This document shows, piece by piece, positions 1 to 9,507 of a DNA stretch of 64,000 nt. The notes beneath the pieces were generated by a model. The model did no database searches and was not told the DNA's origin. It saw only the letters and a list, made by a program, of their open reading frames with translations. Source of the DNA: Sulfurovum sp. UBA12169. Lineage in GTDB: Bacteria; Campylobacterota; Campylobacteria; Campylobacterales; Sulfurovaceae. Within the stretch, counting starts at the first letter, position 1; every line of letters begins with the position of its first letter. The stretch spans positions 641,651 to 705,650 of the forward strand of contig DLUH01000001.1 in assembly GCA_002742845.1 (NCBI GenBank). Reading direction: 5' to 3'. Made by a program: the position numbers and the translations under genes.

Positions 1-239
1 GTTTGCACCATATCCCACAATCCGAATTTCATCTCTTTAAGTAGCCAAATTTTTTGATCTTTGTTAAGAACGGGATATTTTGTAATTGCTTCAAGTATTT
101 TCCAAAATTGATTACGGGGATGTGCATAATAAAAATTTTTTTCAAATGACTGAACACTGGGGAACGAACCCAATATCAAAATCTCCGTATTTTTAAACAC
201 AATCGGCGCAAAAGGATGCTCTACTATTTTATTTTTCAC
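1..239 (-). CDS. DNA-deoxyinosine (hypoxanthine-DNA) glycosylase, N-terminal part
   Basis: The gene runs off the left edge, so only about 79 N-terminal residues are present. The reading starts at a GTG (237-239) preceded by an in-frame TAA and by GAGGG about ten bases upstream. The visible protein carries HPFAP near its start, then a hydrophobic strand leading into GSFPS, then YYAHPRNQFWKIL. This layout (GSFPS loop, then the HPRNxFW segment) is typical of the uracil-DNA glycosylase superfamily branch annotated as hypoxanthine/deoxyinosine glycosylase, which removes deaminated adenine from DNA. It lies 20 bp downstream of the DUF4149 gene on the same strand and may be cotranscribed. The family call is fairly firm; substrate preference is from family knowledge only. 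Confidence 0.75.
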   Translation of the reverse strand, partial: MKNKIVEHPFAPIVFKNTEILILGSFPSVQSFEKNFYYAHPRNQFWKILEAITKYPVLNKDQKIWLLKEMKFGLWDMVQ

Positions 240-259
240 TGCTTAGCGACCCTCTTTAT

Positions 260-739
260 TTATTTACATGCCTTTTGCATATTTCTTATCATCAATACCA
301 AAAGTGCCAAAGAGAAGATTTTAAAGTTAATTTCACTTCCTTTATGAGTATTGACAAACACCGAAGTTTGCGTCATCTCTTCTCCTGCCAGCTGCATCGC
401 TACAATATCAGGAAGATAATAATGCCCAAAAAGCAATCCGGTAGCTATCACAAAAAATACAGCGATTTGTGTAAGCCTATCTCTTTCAAATTTTTTATAC
501 TTGTATCCTTCGTACAAAAAAATACTTGCCAGTAAAATATCTATCAAATAAGAAAGTCTCACAAAGTTTTCCGTCATAACAATACCCTCTTGATACTGAC
601 TCAGTACTTCACTTTGCAGCCATACTTCTGTATGAAACGTTACGGGCGCCACCACAACACCTGCAAAAAGTCCTGCGCCAAGCACAATACCCATAAGCGT
701 CAAATACAATATGGTCGCGATTTTAAAATATTTGTTCAT
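260..739 (-). CDS. DUF4149 family integral membrane protein
   Basis: A 159-residue protein with about four hydrophobic segments (roughly residues 8-32, 60-77, 90-108 and 138-152). The glycine-rich first helix (LGAGLFAGVVVAPVTF) is the hallmark of DUF4149 proteins. These are small inner-membrane proteins of unknown function that are widespread in Proteobacteria. The start codon lies inside the last 17 bases of prmC, so translation is probably coupled to it. No catalytic residues can be named. The membrane location is read from the sequence; no role can be assigned. Confidence 0.75.
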   Translation of the reverse strand: MNKYFKIATILYLTLMGIVLGAGLFAGVVVAPVTFHTEVWLQSEVLSQYQEGIVMTENFVRLSYLIDILLASIFLYEGYKYKKFERDRLTQIAVFFVIATGLLFGHYYLPDIVAMQLAGEEMTQTSVFVNTHKGSEINFKIFSLALLVLMIRNMQKACK

Positions 740-1568
740 TGTTTTCCTTGTTAAAATGGATTATAAATCCCCTATCCCACCCGGACAGGTCCTGATAAAA
801 ATCAATATATTTTACTCCGATTTCATTGGCAAAAACCTGGAGAGATGATTTTTGATCATATCCCATCTCACACGCAAGATAATTAACGCCCCTATTGCTT
901 GCATCAACCACAATCTGCTTTAAAAGTTCATCTCCTGCCTTGCCGCCAAAAAGTGCCTCTTTGGGCTCATAATTTGCAACATTGGGCTCAAGTGCGAAAT
1001 TATCTGCAATATAGGGAGGATTGGAGATGACAAACTCTATGTCTTCTTTTATCTCGTCCATCAAATTACTTTTGAGCAGCGTAATCTGTTTTTGCAGGCC
1101 AAAATGTTTAATATTGCGCGCTGCTACCTTCAGAGGGGTATCGCATATGTCCGTAGCAATAATTTGAAGCTCAGGAAATTTACGTGCCAATACAATAGAG
1201 ATAGCCCCGGAACCAACTCCTATTTCTACTAAACGAGTTATTTGTTTTTTTTTAATGATCTTGGAAGCATGATCGATAAGAAGTTCGGTTTCAGGACGAG
1301 GAATAAGCACGCCCTGCTCCACAAAAAGCTCAATATCATAAAAGCTTGCCTTTCCTGCGATATATTCATAGGGCTCATGCATCGCTCGCCTTGCAACAAG
1401 CAACCCGAAGGCTTTGACGTTTTCTATCTTATCATGTTCATGCATGTGCAAATAAACCCGCTCTTTTTGAAGATGATAAGACAAAAGTAATTCGGCCTCA
1501 AGCAAGGGACGCTCACAGCTGCTCATCAACTCTTCTCGCGCCCAAAATATACCCTGTTTGATGGTCAT
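723..1568 (-). CDS. prmC: Peptide chain release factor N5-glutamine methyltransferase
   Basis: This enzyme methylates the glutamine of the GGQ motif in release factors RF1 and RF2 with S-adenosylmethionine, tuning translation termination. Visible hallmarks are the SAM-binding EIGVGSG (about residues 117-123 counting from a TTG two codons upstream) and the catalytic NPPY (about 185-188) in VISNPPYIAD. IPRPETE, just before the SAM site, is also typical of the family. The length of about 281 residues is normal. I chose the ATG at 1568 rather than the upstream TTG at 1574, because AGGA then sits at a normal distance. The gene follows the M48 protease, whose stop codon overlaps the rejected TTG, and overlaps the DUF4149 gene by 17 bp. 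Confidence 0.93.
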   Translation of the reverse strand: MTIKQGIFWAREELMSSCERPLLEAELLLSYHLQKERVYLHMHEHDKIENVKAFGLLVARRAMHEPYEYIAGKASFYDIELFVEQGVLIPRPETELLIDHASKIIKKKQITRLVEIGVGSGAISIVLARKFPELQIIATDICDTPLKVAARNIKHFGLQKQITLLKSNLMDEIKEDIEFVISNPPYIADNFALEPNVANYEPKEALFGGKAGDELLKQIVVDASNRGVNYLACEMGYDQKSSLQVFANEIGVKYIDFYQDLSGWDRGFIIHFNKENNEQIF

Positions 1569-1570
1569 AA

Positions 1571-2869
1571 TCAATTATCCTGCTTGTCTATAAAGGCAAA
1601 AATATTCCCGCCCTTCTTGCCTGTATCATCTTTTGCTTCAATGGATTGTTCTTCTTTCATAATTGTATTGCTTGCATCATATCCTAACTCTTTAAGCCTT
1701 TGGAGTACAGGAGGATGAGTGTAGTAAAAAAAGATCACCAGAGGATGCGATTTTGGAAAAGATTTGTTTTCTGTAATCAATTTTAACAATGCCGAAACAA
1801 GATTTTCTCTGCCCCCCATTTCTGAACCAAATACATCAGCGGCATATTCATTGCGGCGGCTCACATAGCTCATAAAAGGAGTTAAAACAAAACTTATCAA
1901 AGGCAAAAGCAGTATCAATGCGGCGATCTGTGCCCCAGGCAGCGGAGTAACTCCCATCTGCGTAAAAAGAATATCAGGCAAGTGCCCAAAAAGGTAAAAA
2001 GAGATAAATAAAAGCATGCCCATTAAGCCGATATTTTTCCAAATATCACCGTGGGAAAAATGCCCAAGCTCATGACCCAATACAGCCAAAAGCTCTTTGG
2101 TATTGAGTTTTTCTAAAAGTGTGTCAAAAAGCACGACACGCTTGCTTTTGCCAAGTCCTCCAAAATAAGCATTCAGACGACTGTCTCTTTTGCTCGCATC
2201 CATAACAAAAATACCATCGCTTTTAAGTCCTGCCCGCTCCATTAGCTTAATAATCTCCTTCTTGAGTTCACCTTCTTCGAGCGGATTAAATTTGTTAAAC
2301 AGCGGTGCAATGATAGTAGGATAAAGTACATTGACTAAAATCGCAACAGAAAAAATCAGCACAAATCCCCAAAGCCACCATAATGTGCTCAATGTGATAA
2401 TCCATGCCAGCAAGGCAAACAGTGCTCCTCCAAAAATAAAAAATATCAACGAAGACTTAAAGGTATCCGCCATAAACATCTTGGGTGTCATTTGGTTAAA
2501 TCCAAAAGTTTCATCTATCTTAAATTTTTGATACAGTTCAAAAGGAAGTCCTGCCAGATAATTAATTATTACAAAACCAAACAAAAAAAGTACCGACTGG
2601 AGGATATTTCCTTCAACCTGAACGAATGATGCCAGCCATGAAAATCCCATAAGCACCCACCACACAAATATCAAGTAATCTACGAACATTTCCGCTAAAG
2701 AAAGCTTCTCTTTGGCCACTGCATAATCAGCTGCGATCTTGTATTTGGATGCAGACATAAGTACAGGAGCTTTTCGTTTTTCATCATTGATATATCCAAT
2801 TTGCATTATAGAAATATAAATTCGCATAAATGTATAAATGGAATAAATAATAAGAATTGTTTCTAGCAT
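1571..2869 (-). CDS. M48 family metallopeptidase (STE24/CAAX protease-like)
   Basis: A 432-residue integral membrane zinc protease. It has an N-terminal peptidase_M48_N region with several membrane helices, then the zinc site HELGH at residues 266-270 and a third ligand glutamate in NEYAADVFG (about residue 341). Two further helices lie between the metal-binding motifs. The architecture matches Ste24-type peptidases rather than the shorter HtpX. In bacteria these are thought to act in membrane-protein quality control; bacteria do not prenylate CAAX proteins, so that name describes only the fold. The gene is first in an apparent protease-prmC-DUF4149-glycosylase unit and faces away from the ABC-F gene. 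Confidence 0.9.
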   Translation of the reverse strand: MLETILIIYSIYTFMRIYISIMQIGYINDEKRKAPVLMSASKYKIAADYAVAKEKLSLAEMFVDYLIFVWWVLMGFSWLASFVQVEGNILQSVLFLFGFVIINYLAGLPFELYQKFKIDETFGFNQMTPKMFMADTFKSSLIFFIFGGALFALLAWIITLSTLWWLWGFVLIFSVAILVNVLYPTIIAPLFNKFNPLEEGELKKEIIKLMERAGLKSDGIFVMDASKRDSRLNAYFGGLGKSKRVVLFDTLLEKLNTKELLAVLGHELGHFSHGDIWKNIGLMGMLLFISFYLFGHLPDILFTQMGVTPLPGAQIAALILLLPLISFVLTPFMSYVSRRNEYAADVFGSEMGGRENLVSALLKLITENKSFPKSHPLVIFFYYTHPPVLQRLKELGYDASNTIMKEEQSIEAKDDTGKKGGNIFAFIDKQDN

Positions 2870-2947
2870 ATATAAAATACCTTTTTTATTTTAGTTGAAA
2901 TATATCAAGATGAGCTTTAGCAGGCCTTAAAAACCTTCTATGTTTGC

Positions 2948-2953
2948 TATAAT
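2948..2953 (+). promoter_or_regulatory. -10 box for the ABC-F gene
   Basis: A perfect TATAAT preceded by TTTGC, 26 bases before the GTG start of the ABC-F gene, with AAGGAA as the ribosome site between them. No convincing -35 box is seen, as is usual for sigma-70 promoters in Campylobacterota. Confidence 0.6.
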
Positions 2954-2979
2954 TTCACCATTAAATCCAAGGAACCAAT

Positions 2980-4920
2980 GTGGCACTCATCGATCTTTTT
3001 AACATCAAAAAACAGTATGACATCAAATTGCTTCTTGATGATGTGGATTTTCATCTTAATGCCGGCGAACGCGTCGCCATCGTCGGCCAAAACGGATGCG
3101 GAAAATCCACCCTGATGAAGATCATTATGAAACAAGAAGAACCAAGTGAAGGCAAATGTATCATCAACAGCACCATACAGATCGAAATGCTTTCGCAGCA
3201 GCCTCATTTTGAAGCCCATTTAAGCGTAAGAAAAGCCATAGAAAATGAACTTTCACAACTGCAAGAGGCAAAAAAACGCTTTAACGATCTAACGGAAATC
3301 CTTTCTTTGGATTTTGAAAATACCGCACTGCACAAAGAGTATGAACGCATCTCTGCTTTTTTGGATCATCACAATGCCTGGAACCTTGATGACAAAATTG
3401 AGCGTGTATTGCAGGAATTCAAACTCAAAGAGTATGAAGACAGGGCTGTTGTATCACTTTCCGGAGGAGAACAGCGCCGTGTAGCACTGGCTTCTTTGAT
3501 ACTTAAAAAACCGGATGTGCTTTTGCTTGATGAGCCCACAAACCATCTTGACGTTTATATGGTTGAATTTCTTGAAGAAATGCTTCTGAAGGAGAAATTC
3601 ACTCTGCTTTTTATCTCTCATGACAGACATTTCATTGATACCATTGCAACACGAATCCTAGAAGTAGACAACAGAAAGCTCATCTCTTATAATGGAGGCT
3701 ACATCAGTTATCTTGAACAAAAAGAAGACCGGATGCATGCCCTGCAAAAAGGTCATGAGAATCTGCTTAGACTGCTTAAGCAAGAAGAAGCCTGGCTTGC
3801 CAAAGGCGTAAGAGCAAGAGAAAAACGGAACCAGGGGCGCAAAAAGCGAGTCTTTGAACTTCGTGATGCAGCCAAAGAAAATCCTACCTTGATACGCAAA
3901 ATGATGATCGAGCTTGAACGGGAAAAAAAACATTTCAATCAAGAAGAAGGTGTGTCGCGCAAAAAAATGCTCTTTGAACTTGAAAATATCAGCTATGCTG
4001 TGCCTGGAAAAATTCTGATAGAACACTTCTCTGCACGTATTTTACAAAAAGATAAAATCGCTATCGTCGGCATCAACGGTGCCGGAAAATCTACACTGCT
4101 TAAACTTATGCTTGGTAAACTAAAACCGGATAGCGGGGTGATAAAACAGGGTGATTTTTCTATAGGCTATTTCGACCAGCACAGAGAAATGCTTGATGAC
4201 AGCAAAACGCTTATTGAAACTTTTTGTCCTGACGGCGGAGACAGAGTAGAGGTACAAGGAAGCAATCTGCATGTGTATGGGTACATGAAAAGTTTTCTTT
4301 TTCCCAAAGAATTTTTAGACAAAAAGATCGGCACATTAAGCGGCGGAGAGAAAAACCGTGTCGCCTTGGCTTTGCTGCTAACCAAGAAAGTAGATTGTTT
4401 GATTCTAGATGAACCGACGAACGACTTAGACATTCAAACTATCAATGTCTTAGAAGAAAAACTGATTAATTTTCCCGGAGCCATTCTCTTTGTCTCACAT
4501 GACCGTTATTTTATAGACAAAATTGCTTCTAAACTTTTTATTTTTAAAGGCAACGGTGTCATAGAGGAATCTTATCAATCTTACACTGAGTACTTAGACA
4601 TAGAAAAAGAACTCAAAGAACTTCAAAGTCTTGAAAAAGAGATGAAGCCTATCTCTTTCTTGTCTCAAGACAATGCCCAAAAAGAAAAACAAAAAACCAA
4701 ACTCAGCTATAAAGAACAAAGGGATTTTGACATGCTGCCCGATATTATCGAAGCCCTGGAACACAAGATAGAGCTGCTCAATAAATGCCTCCAAGATCCT
4801 GCATGCTACCAAGAAAAAGGAGTAACTATTATCGGCAAAGAACTGGCTGCTCTAGAAAAAGAATACGAAGAAAAAAGCGAAAGATATTTTGAAATCTTGG
4901 AAATTTTAGAATCCCTGTAA
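2980..4920 (+). CDS. ABC-F family ATP-binding protein (Uup/Ylit-like)
   Basis: A soluble 646-residue protein with two ABC ATPase domains and no membrane segments. Domain 1 has Walker A GQNGCGKST (about residue 36), signature LSGGEQRR and Walker B LLLDEPTNHLD. A charged linker follows, then domain 2 with GINGAGKST, LSGGEKNR and LILDEPTNDLD. The C-terminal roughly 100 residues are a predicted coiled coil, as in Uup. ABC-F proteins bind the ribosome (rescue, assembly, sometimes antibiotic protection) or act in DNA-related roles; the Uup-like C-terminus favours a housekeeping role. Translation starts at GTG. The gene is monocistronic and convergent with the LysM protein gene. Confidence 0.9.
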   Translation: MALIDLFNIKKQYDIKLLLDDVDFHLNAGERVAIVGQNGCGKSTLMKIIMKQEEPSEGKCIINSTIQIEMLSQQPHFEAHLSVRKAIENELSQLQEAKKRFNDLTEILSLDFENTALHKEYERISAFLDHHNAWNLDDKIERVLQEFKLKEYEDRAVVSLSGGEQRRVALASLILKKPDVLLLDEPTNHLDVYMVEFLEEMLLKEKFTLLFISHDRHFIDTIATRILEVDNRKLISYNGGYISYLEQKEDRMHALQKGHENLLRLLKQEEAWLAKGVRAREKRNQGRKKRVFELRDAAKENPTLIRKMMIELEREKKHFNQEEGVSRKKMLFELENISYAVPGKILIEHFSARILQKDKIAIVGINGAGKSTLLKLMLGKLKPDSGVIKQGDFSIGYFDQHREMLDDSKTLIETFCPDGGDRVEVQGSNLHVYGYMKSFLFPKEFLDKKIGTLSGGEKNRVALALLLTKKVDCLILDEPTNDLDIQTINVLEEKLINFPGAILFVSHDRYFIDKIASKLFIFKGNGVIEESYQSYTEYLDIEKELKELQSLEKEMKPISFLSQDNAQKEKQKTKLSYKEQRDFDMLPDIIEALEHKIELLNKCLQDPACYQEKGVTIIGKELAALEKEYEEKSERYFEILEILESL

Positions 4921-4941
4921 AACATTTTTGTTTCACGAGGA

Positions 4942-6078
4942 TTACCAGTGAAGCACAACACTCCTTCTTCCCCATTGCAAAGCGCGCCTTTTATCTACCC
5001 CCATATAAATGTCAATACGCTTTCGAAACCGCTTGTTCATCTTGTCCCCTACAGTATAAAAACCGGCCAATCCCCCTACTTTTACTTTTGAGCCATAGCT
5101 CAATCCGTATCTAGACAGTAGATCTCTTGATACTGCAATGATTTTCATACCGGGGCCGATACGGTTTCCCCATGCAGCAACAAAAGGCGTTTTGTCTGTC
5201 TGTGAAGCATGCGAGGTATAGGCTGTTGCTGTCACCCGAAGTCTGTTTTTTCCAAACTCACGGAGAGTCTTTTCTCTTTTTTCTTTTGCTTTTATTGCTG
5301 CTTCTTTTTTTTGTTTTGCTTCTAATTGCGCAACAATATAAGGAAAAGGAAGCTGTAAGATTTTGCCTGTTCTGAGGGCGGCAGTTGTTTTAATATCGTT
5401 AAATCGGCTCAATTCCTTAGGTGAAAAATTGAATTTATTTGCTATCGAAATTAGCGTATCTCCGGCTTGAATCCGGTATTCTCCCGATACTATTGTATCT
5501 ATCATGTTTTGCGAAAGCGGAATTTGAAGTTTTTGCCCTACTTTGATTGCATCTTTATCTCCCAATCCGTTTAGGCCAGAAAGCTCTTGAAGTGTAAATT
5601 CGAATTTTTTTGCAATATCGCCAAGCGTATCGCCTTGAATGACAGTATATTCTCCATACTTTAAACTGCTTTCTTCTTTTTTTGCCGTGCTTTGTGTTCT
5701 CTCTTGCTTATTTTCTTGAGAAATATTTTGCTCGGCTTTGCACTCTTCTTCTGGCTGAAAAAGATCTGACAAATGGACTCTTCTTGTCCCTTTAAAACGC
5801 AGCGAATCTTCAATTTTTACATATTTTTCAGCCATCTCATCAATAGTAATTACTCTGGTATGAGATTTTTGTTCCGGAGAAGGAAGTGTTTTGGTGACAA
5901 TCAGTTTATTGCGATTTAAATCATATTTTATTTCTTTTATGCGAATCATTCTCTGAGTGTAAGGATTACACTCCTTCGTACCTTTTGTTGCGATTGTGCA
6001 ATCTACAATACGGGCTGCTGATGCATTTTCCCATCCTATCCAAAACAGCACAAAAAGAAAAAAATATTTTTTAATCAT
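4942..6078 (-). CDS. LysM-repeat and 3D-domain cell-wall protein
   Basis: A 378-residue exported protein. It has an N-terminal signal peptide ending near ENASA-A, then a spacer rich in Glu/Lys/Gln, two LysM peptidoglycan-binding repeats (about 145-190 and 202-246, each with a GDTL core), a charged helix, and a C-terminal 3D domain (about 285-378) with the conserved TAYTS and VGDKMN elements. 3D domains are the double-psi barrel of MltA- and YabE-like proteins and of resuscitation factors, so lytic transglycosylase or peptidoglycan-remodelling activity is plausible but not shown. No ribosome site precedes the ATG; an extended -10 lies just upstream, so the mRNA may be leaderless. Confidence 0.85.
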   Translation of the reverse strand: MIKKYFFLFVLFWIGWENASAARIVDCTIATKGTKECNPYTQRMIRIKEIKYDLNRNKLIVTKTLPSPEQKSHTRVITIDEMAEKYVKIEDSLRFKGTRRVHLSDLFQPEEECKAEQNISQENKQERTQSTAKKEESSLKYGEYTVIQGDTLGDIAKKFEFTLQELSGLNGLGDKDAIKVGQKLQIPLSQNMIDTIVSGEYRIQAGDTLISIANKFNFSPKELSRFNDIKTTAALRTGKILQLPFPYIVAQLEAKQKKEAAIKAKEKREKTLREFGKNRLRVTATAYTSHASQTDKTPFVAAWGNRIGPGMKIIAVSRDLLSRYGLSYGSKVKVGGLAGFYTVGDKMNKRFRKRIDIYMGVDKRRALQWGRRSVVLHW

Positions 6079-6085
6079 CTAAAAT

Positions 6086-6091
6086 ATAGTA
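6086..6091 (-). promoter_or_regulatory. Candidate -10 box for a leaderless LysM/3D transcript
   Basis: On the minus strand the order is TGA, TACTAT, seven bases, ATG. The box sits in the 23-bp gap after thrC. Transcription starting six or seven bases past it would begin at the start codon, and no purine-rich ribosome site is visible. Confidence 0.35.
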
Positions 6092-6101
6092 TCATATTAG
6101 A

Positions 6102-7568
6102 CTACAAAAAGTCCAACATCTCTCTTTTAATAGATTCTTTTTCTACCACGACCGTATGAATGATCGGTTTTTTAAATAACGCATTAATGGCAGAAGGAAC
6201 AGTCGCATTGGCATGTCCGCTTACCCATTTGAGCGCCTCAATATCGCTCTTAAGCTCATTTCCGAGTGCCTTTGAAACAGTCGGACTAAACTTTGTCCAT
6301 TCAGCAGTAGAATAGACCACTGTTTTAAGTTTTTTATCACGAAGCTTTTCGTATGCGCCTATACACGTTGCTGTATGCGGATCCATAATATAACCTTTTT
6401 GGGCATAGTTTCCTATGACTGCTTCGCATGTCGCATCATCAGAAAAAGAAGCATCAAAATCTTCTCTTAATTTCTCAAGTTCATTTTGAGTCAATTGGTA
6501 TTTGCCCTCTTTTTCCAAGCTCTCCATAAGCTCTTTAGTCCGTTTGGCGCCAAATTTATCAAACATTATACGCTCCACATTTGAACTTTTTAAAATATCC
6601 ATTGCCGGCGATTCTGTACGAACAAGTGTTCTGACGGTCAGATCATAAACTCCTTTGGTAATCCAATCTGTAAGAATATTGTTGATATTGGAAGAAATAA
6701 GTATCTTTTCGATAGGTAAACCTGCTTTTTTTGCATAATAAGCTCCCAATGCATTTCCAAAATTCCCGCTTGGAACCACAAGATAGATTTTTTCTCCCAT
6801 ATGAATCTTTTCCTGGCGAACCAGTTCCAAATAAGAATGAATATGATAAATAATTTGAAAAATAATACGTCCGAAGTTAACTGAATTCGCCGCAGAAAGT
6901 TTAATATTATGATGTTTTAATTCATTTTTAAAATCTTCAGAAGCAAGAAGCGACTTAAGTGTATTTTGCGTATCATCAAAATCACCTTTGACGCCTATCA
7001 CTTTTAGATTTTTGCCGTCTTCGGTCACCATCTGAAGTCTTTGCACATCCGAAGTCCCCCCTTCAGGATAGAGACATGCCACTTTAATATTGGCTTGGTT
7101 TTTAAACGTTTCAAGTGTAGCGGGACCTGTATCACCGCTGGTTGCAGCCATGATCAAATAATTTTCATTTTTTTGTTGCGCCAATTTGCTTAAAATATAT
7201 CCAAAAGGTTGCAGCGCCATATCTTTAAATGCTCTTGTGGGTCCATGATAGAGTTCTGCAACAAAACAGTCTTCTTCTATCTGGGATAAAGGCACAGGAT
7301 TGAAAGCATTATCAAACGCATCATATCTCTTGAGCGCTTCTTGCATTACTTCTTTTTCTATATCGATGCCAAACTTTTGTAAAAAATCCAATGCCAACAC
7401 CTTATAATGGCTCAAAAGATGGCTTTCTAAAAAATCTTTATCCAAATTTGGAAGCGCACTTGGAACATACAGTCCGCCAAAACTTGCACTTGGACTCAGT
7501 ATCGCTTCTGAAAAAGATACACTTTGAGGTTTTTGTCCGTCATTGCCTCGTGTCTCAATAAATTGCAT
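6102..7568 (-). CDS. thrC: Threonine synthase
   Basis: This PLP enzyme converts O-phospho-L-homoserine to threonine in the last step of the pathway. The 488-residue length and the N-terminus (ETRGND, then a GGLYVP loop) match the longer proteobacterial ThrC class. The PLP-binding lysine is Lys115 in HGPTRAFKDMALQP. Further family signatures are the TSGDTGPA loop and PSGNFGNALG. The start is supported by GGATG upstream of the ATG. It lies downstream of argB in the same direction, with a 90-bp gap that shows no clear terminator. Confidence 0.95.
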   Translation of the reverse strand: MQFIETRGNDGQKPQSVSFSEAILSPSASFGGLYVPSALPNLDKDFLESHLLSHYKVLALDFLQKFGIDIEKEVMQEALKRYDAFDNAFNPVPLSQIEEDCFVAELYHGPTRAFKDMALQPFGYILSKLAQQKNENYLIMAATSGDTGPATLETFKNQANIKVACLYPEGGTSDVQRLQMVTEDGKNLKVIGVKGDFDDTQNTLKSLLASEDFKNELKHHNIKLSAANSVNFGRIIFQIIYHIHSYLELVRQEKIHMGEKIYLVVPSGNFGNALGAYYAKKAGLPIEKILISSNINNILTDWITKGVYDLTVRTLVRTESPAMDILKSSNVERIMFDKFGAKRTKELMESLEKEGKYQLTQNELEKLREDFDASFSDDATCEAVIGNYAQKGYIMDPHTATCIGAYEKLRDKKLKTVVYSTAEWTKFSPTVSKALGNELKSDIEALKWVSGHANATVPSAINALFKKPIIHTVVVEKESIKREMLDFL

Positions 7569-7658
7569 GATTCATCCTACTTTATTTATTATTCATTTTT
7601 GTTATTATATCCAAAAAACCAAGGCTTTTATAGCCGCCCGATGTTACGTCTCTTGGCT

Positions 7659-8510
7659 TTATAGCTCAATACATGTACCCACCCCGCTGCTGGTCAATAT
7701 TTCCAGCAACAAAGAATGCTCAACCCTTCCATCAATAATATGTGCCTTTTTAACCCCGCCCCGAAGCGCTTCTATGCATGCATCTACTTTGGGAATCATC
7801 CCTCCGCTAATTGTGCCGTCTTCTTTGAGTTTTTGTGTTTTTTCAATATCCAGATTGGTAATAAGATTCATTTCTTTATCCAGAACTCCCGGAGTATCTG
7901 TTAAAAAAAGAATCTTGCGGGCTTGCAAAGCTATAGCAATCTGACTTGCTGCCAGATCCGCATTGATATTAAAACCGGGGTGCCCGATTGTACTGCATGT
8001 AGCGATAGGAGCGATCACCGGCACGAATCCGTCCTCAATAATGTTTTCTACAATTTCAGGATTGACATGTTCAATAATACCTGTATAGCCAAATTGTTCA
8101 AAATCTTTTGGCCGCGCCTGCAAAAAATTGGCATCCTTTCCGGATATTCCGATAGCTTTTGTGCCGTGATTATTAAGGAGGGCTACAATCTCCTTGTTAA
8201 TTTCTCCGCTAAGCACCATCTCGACAATGCGCATCACTTCTTTGGTAGTTACCCTTTGTCCTTCTACAAATTTAGTTTCAACACCTAAATCTGTCAATAA
8301 GCTTGTAATGCTTTTTCCGCCGCCGTGCACAATAATAGGCTTCATACCCACCAAATGTAACAACACGATGTCCTGAGCGAACTGCTCTTTAAGGGTATCA
8401 CTGGTTTGTGCCGAACCTCCATATTTGATAACAATTTTTTCATTTGCAAATTTTTTGATAAAAGGCAAAGCATCCAATAGCGTTTTTACAACTTCAATAT
8501 TTTTTTTCAT
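7659..8510 (-). CDS. argB: Acetylglutamate kinase
   Basis: This enzyme phosphorylates N-acetylglutamate in arginine biosynthesis. Its amino-acid-kinase-fold motifs are visible: KYGGSAQ near the start, VHGGGKSI, a GISGKDA segment, and the C-terminal SGGMIPKVDA with the substrate-binding lysine. I chose the ATG at 8510 because GGAG sits eight bases upstream; an ATG eleven codons earlier has no such site. The resulting 283 residues are typical. argD (23 kb) and argH (62 kb) are elsewhere in the window, so the arginine genes are scattered. Confidence 0.95.
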   Translation of the reverse strand: MKKNIEVVKTLLDALPFIKKFANEKIVIKYGGSAQTSDTLKEQFAQDIVLLHLVGMKPIIVHGGGKSITSLLTDLGVETKFVEGQRVTTKEVMRIVEMVLSGEINKEIVALLNNHGTKAIGISGKDANFLQARPKDFEQFGYTGIIEHVNPEIVENIIEDGFVPVIAPIATCSTIGHPGFNINADLAASQIAIALQARKILFLTDTPGVLDKEMNLITNLDIEKTQKLKEDGTISGGMIPKVDACIEALRGGVKKAHIIDGRVEHSLLLEILTSSGVGTCIEL

Positions 8511-8580
8511 TACATAATCTCCTTTTTTAGCAAATCTTTTCACTTTTTCTTGACCGACTGCTTTTGCTTCCTGTTTTGAT

Positions 8581-9507
8581 TTAATCTTTTTTTATACTCT
8601 TTTTGATATAGATATCAACACTCTCAAAAATATGATTTTTAATTTCTAATTTTAACTTCATTTCAGAGATAGGCAACTTAAACCCTTTCATCTTTACTTT
8701 GTCTTTAGAAGTGCACAAAAGGCTGGTGGCTTCATACTGTTTTAATATTTTTTTCAATGCAGATTCTTCAAAATAAGCATGATCCTGAAAATAGATTTTT
8801 GCCACGATTTCAACTTTTGGAAGATAAGGCTCCAATCTTTGCGGATTTGAAATAGCCGTAACCAATACCATCTTGGATGTAGGGTTCTGTATGGAAACAT
8901 GACGGATAAAATCGTTTTGTTCTTTGGCTATCACATCGGCATATTTTCGGTTAAAATAAAATTCTCGCATCGGTCCGGCCGGAAAAGGTAAAATATTTTG
9001 TATACTTGAAGGCTCTAAGAGAATCTCAAACTTTTCTATCTCCATTCTATTAAATCCGTCATCCAAAATAATCAGCTTTGCACCTTGATTTATCGCAAAA
9101 CGTATAGCCTTATACCTATCTTCGCTTACAATGACCGAACACTCAGGCAAGCTTTGAGCCATAAGCATAGGCTCATCTCCGCTTTGATGTACATCTGCCA
9201 GTATGCGTCCCTCTTTGCTTATTTCGATCAGTCCCTTGCTCTGTCTTCCATATCCCCTGGAAATAATGGTCGCATGTTTGTATCTTGAAGCAAGCGCAAT
9301 AACAAAAGGGGTTTTGCCCGATCCTCCAACCACCAGATTGCCTACACTCACAATAGGTATATCAAATTTCTTTTTCTTTGTAAAACTTCTGCGTATCGAC
9401 ATTACAATACCATACCCTATGGCAAAAGGGGAAAGAAGCGCAATAAATAGATAATGATACCATCGAGGGGCAAAAAAAAGTGTTTCAAAAAAATGCATTA
9501 GAGACAT
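8581..9507 (-). CDS. lpxK: Tetraacyldisaccharide 4'-kinase
   Basis: LpxK phosphorylates the 4' position of the lipid A disaccharide-1-phosphate at the inner face of the inner membrane. The protein has one N-terminal membrane anchor (about 15-38), then the P-loop GNLVVGGSGKTP (GGSGKT at 61-66). Further family motifs are SRGYGR, the SGDEPML stretch and ILDDGFNR, where the Asp pair is catalytic. At 308 residues it is near the family's usual length. Its start overlaps the end of the DUF455 gene by 10 bp, and argB follows after 70 bp, so it probably belongs to one operon with both. Confidence 0.93.
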   Translation of the reverse strand: MSLMHFFETLFFAPRWYHYLFIALLSPFAIGYGIVMSIRRSFTKKKKFDIPIVSVGNLVVGGSGKTPFVIALASRYKHATIISRGYGRQSKGLIEISKEGRILADVHQSGDEPMLMAQSLPECSVIVSEDRYKAIRFAINQGAKLIILDDGFNRMEIEKFEILLEPSSIQNILPFPAGPMREFYFNRKYADVIAKEQNDFIRHVSIQNPTSKMVLVTAISNPQRLEPYLPKVEIVAKIYFQDHAYFEESALKKILKQYEATSLLCTSKDKVKMKGFKLPISEMKLKLEIKNHIFESVDIYIKKSIKKD

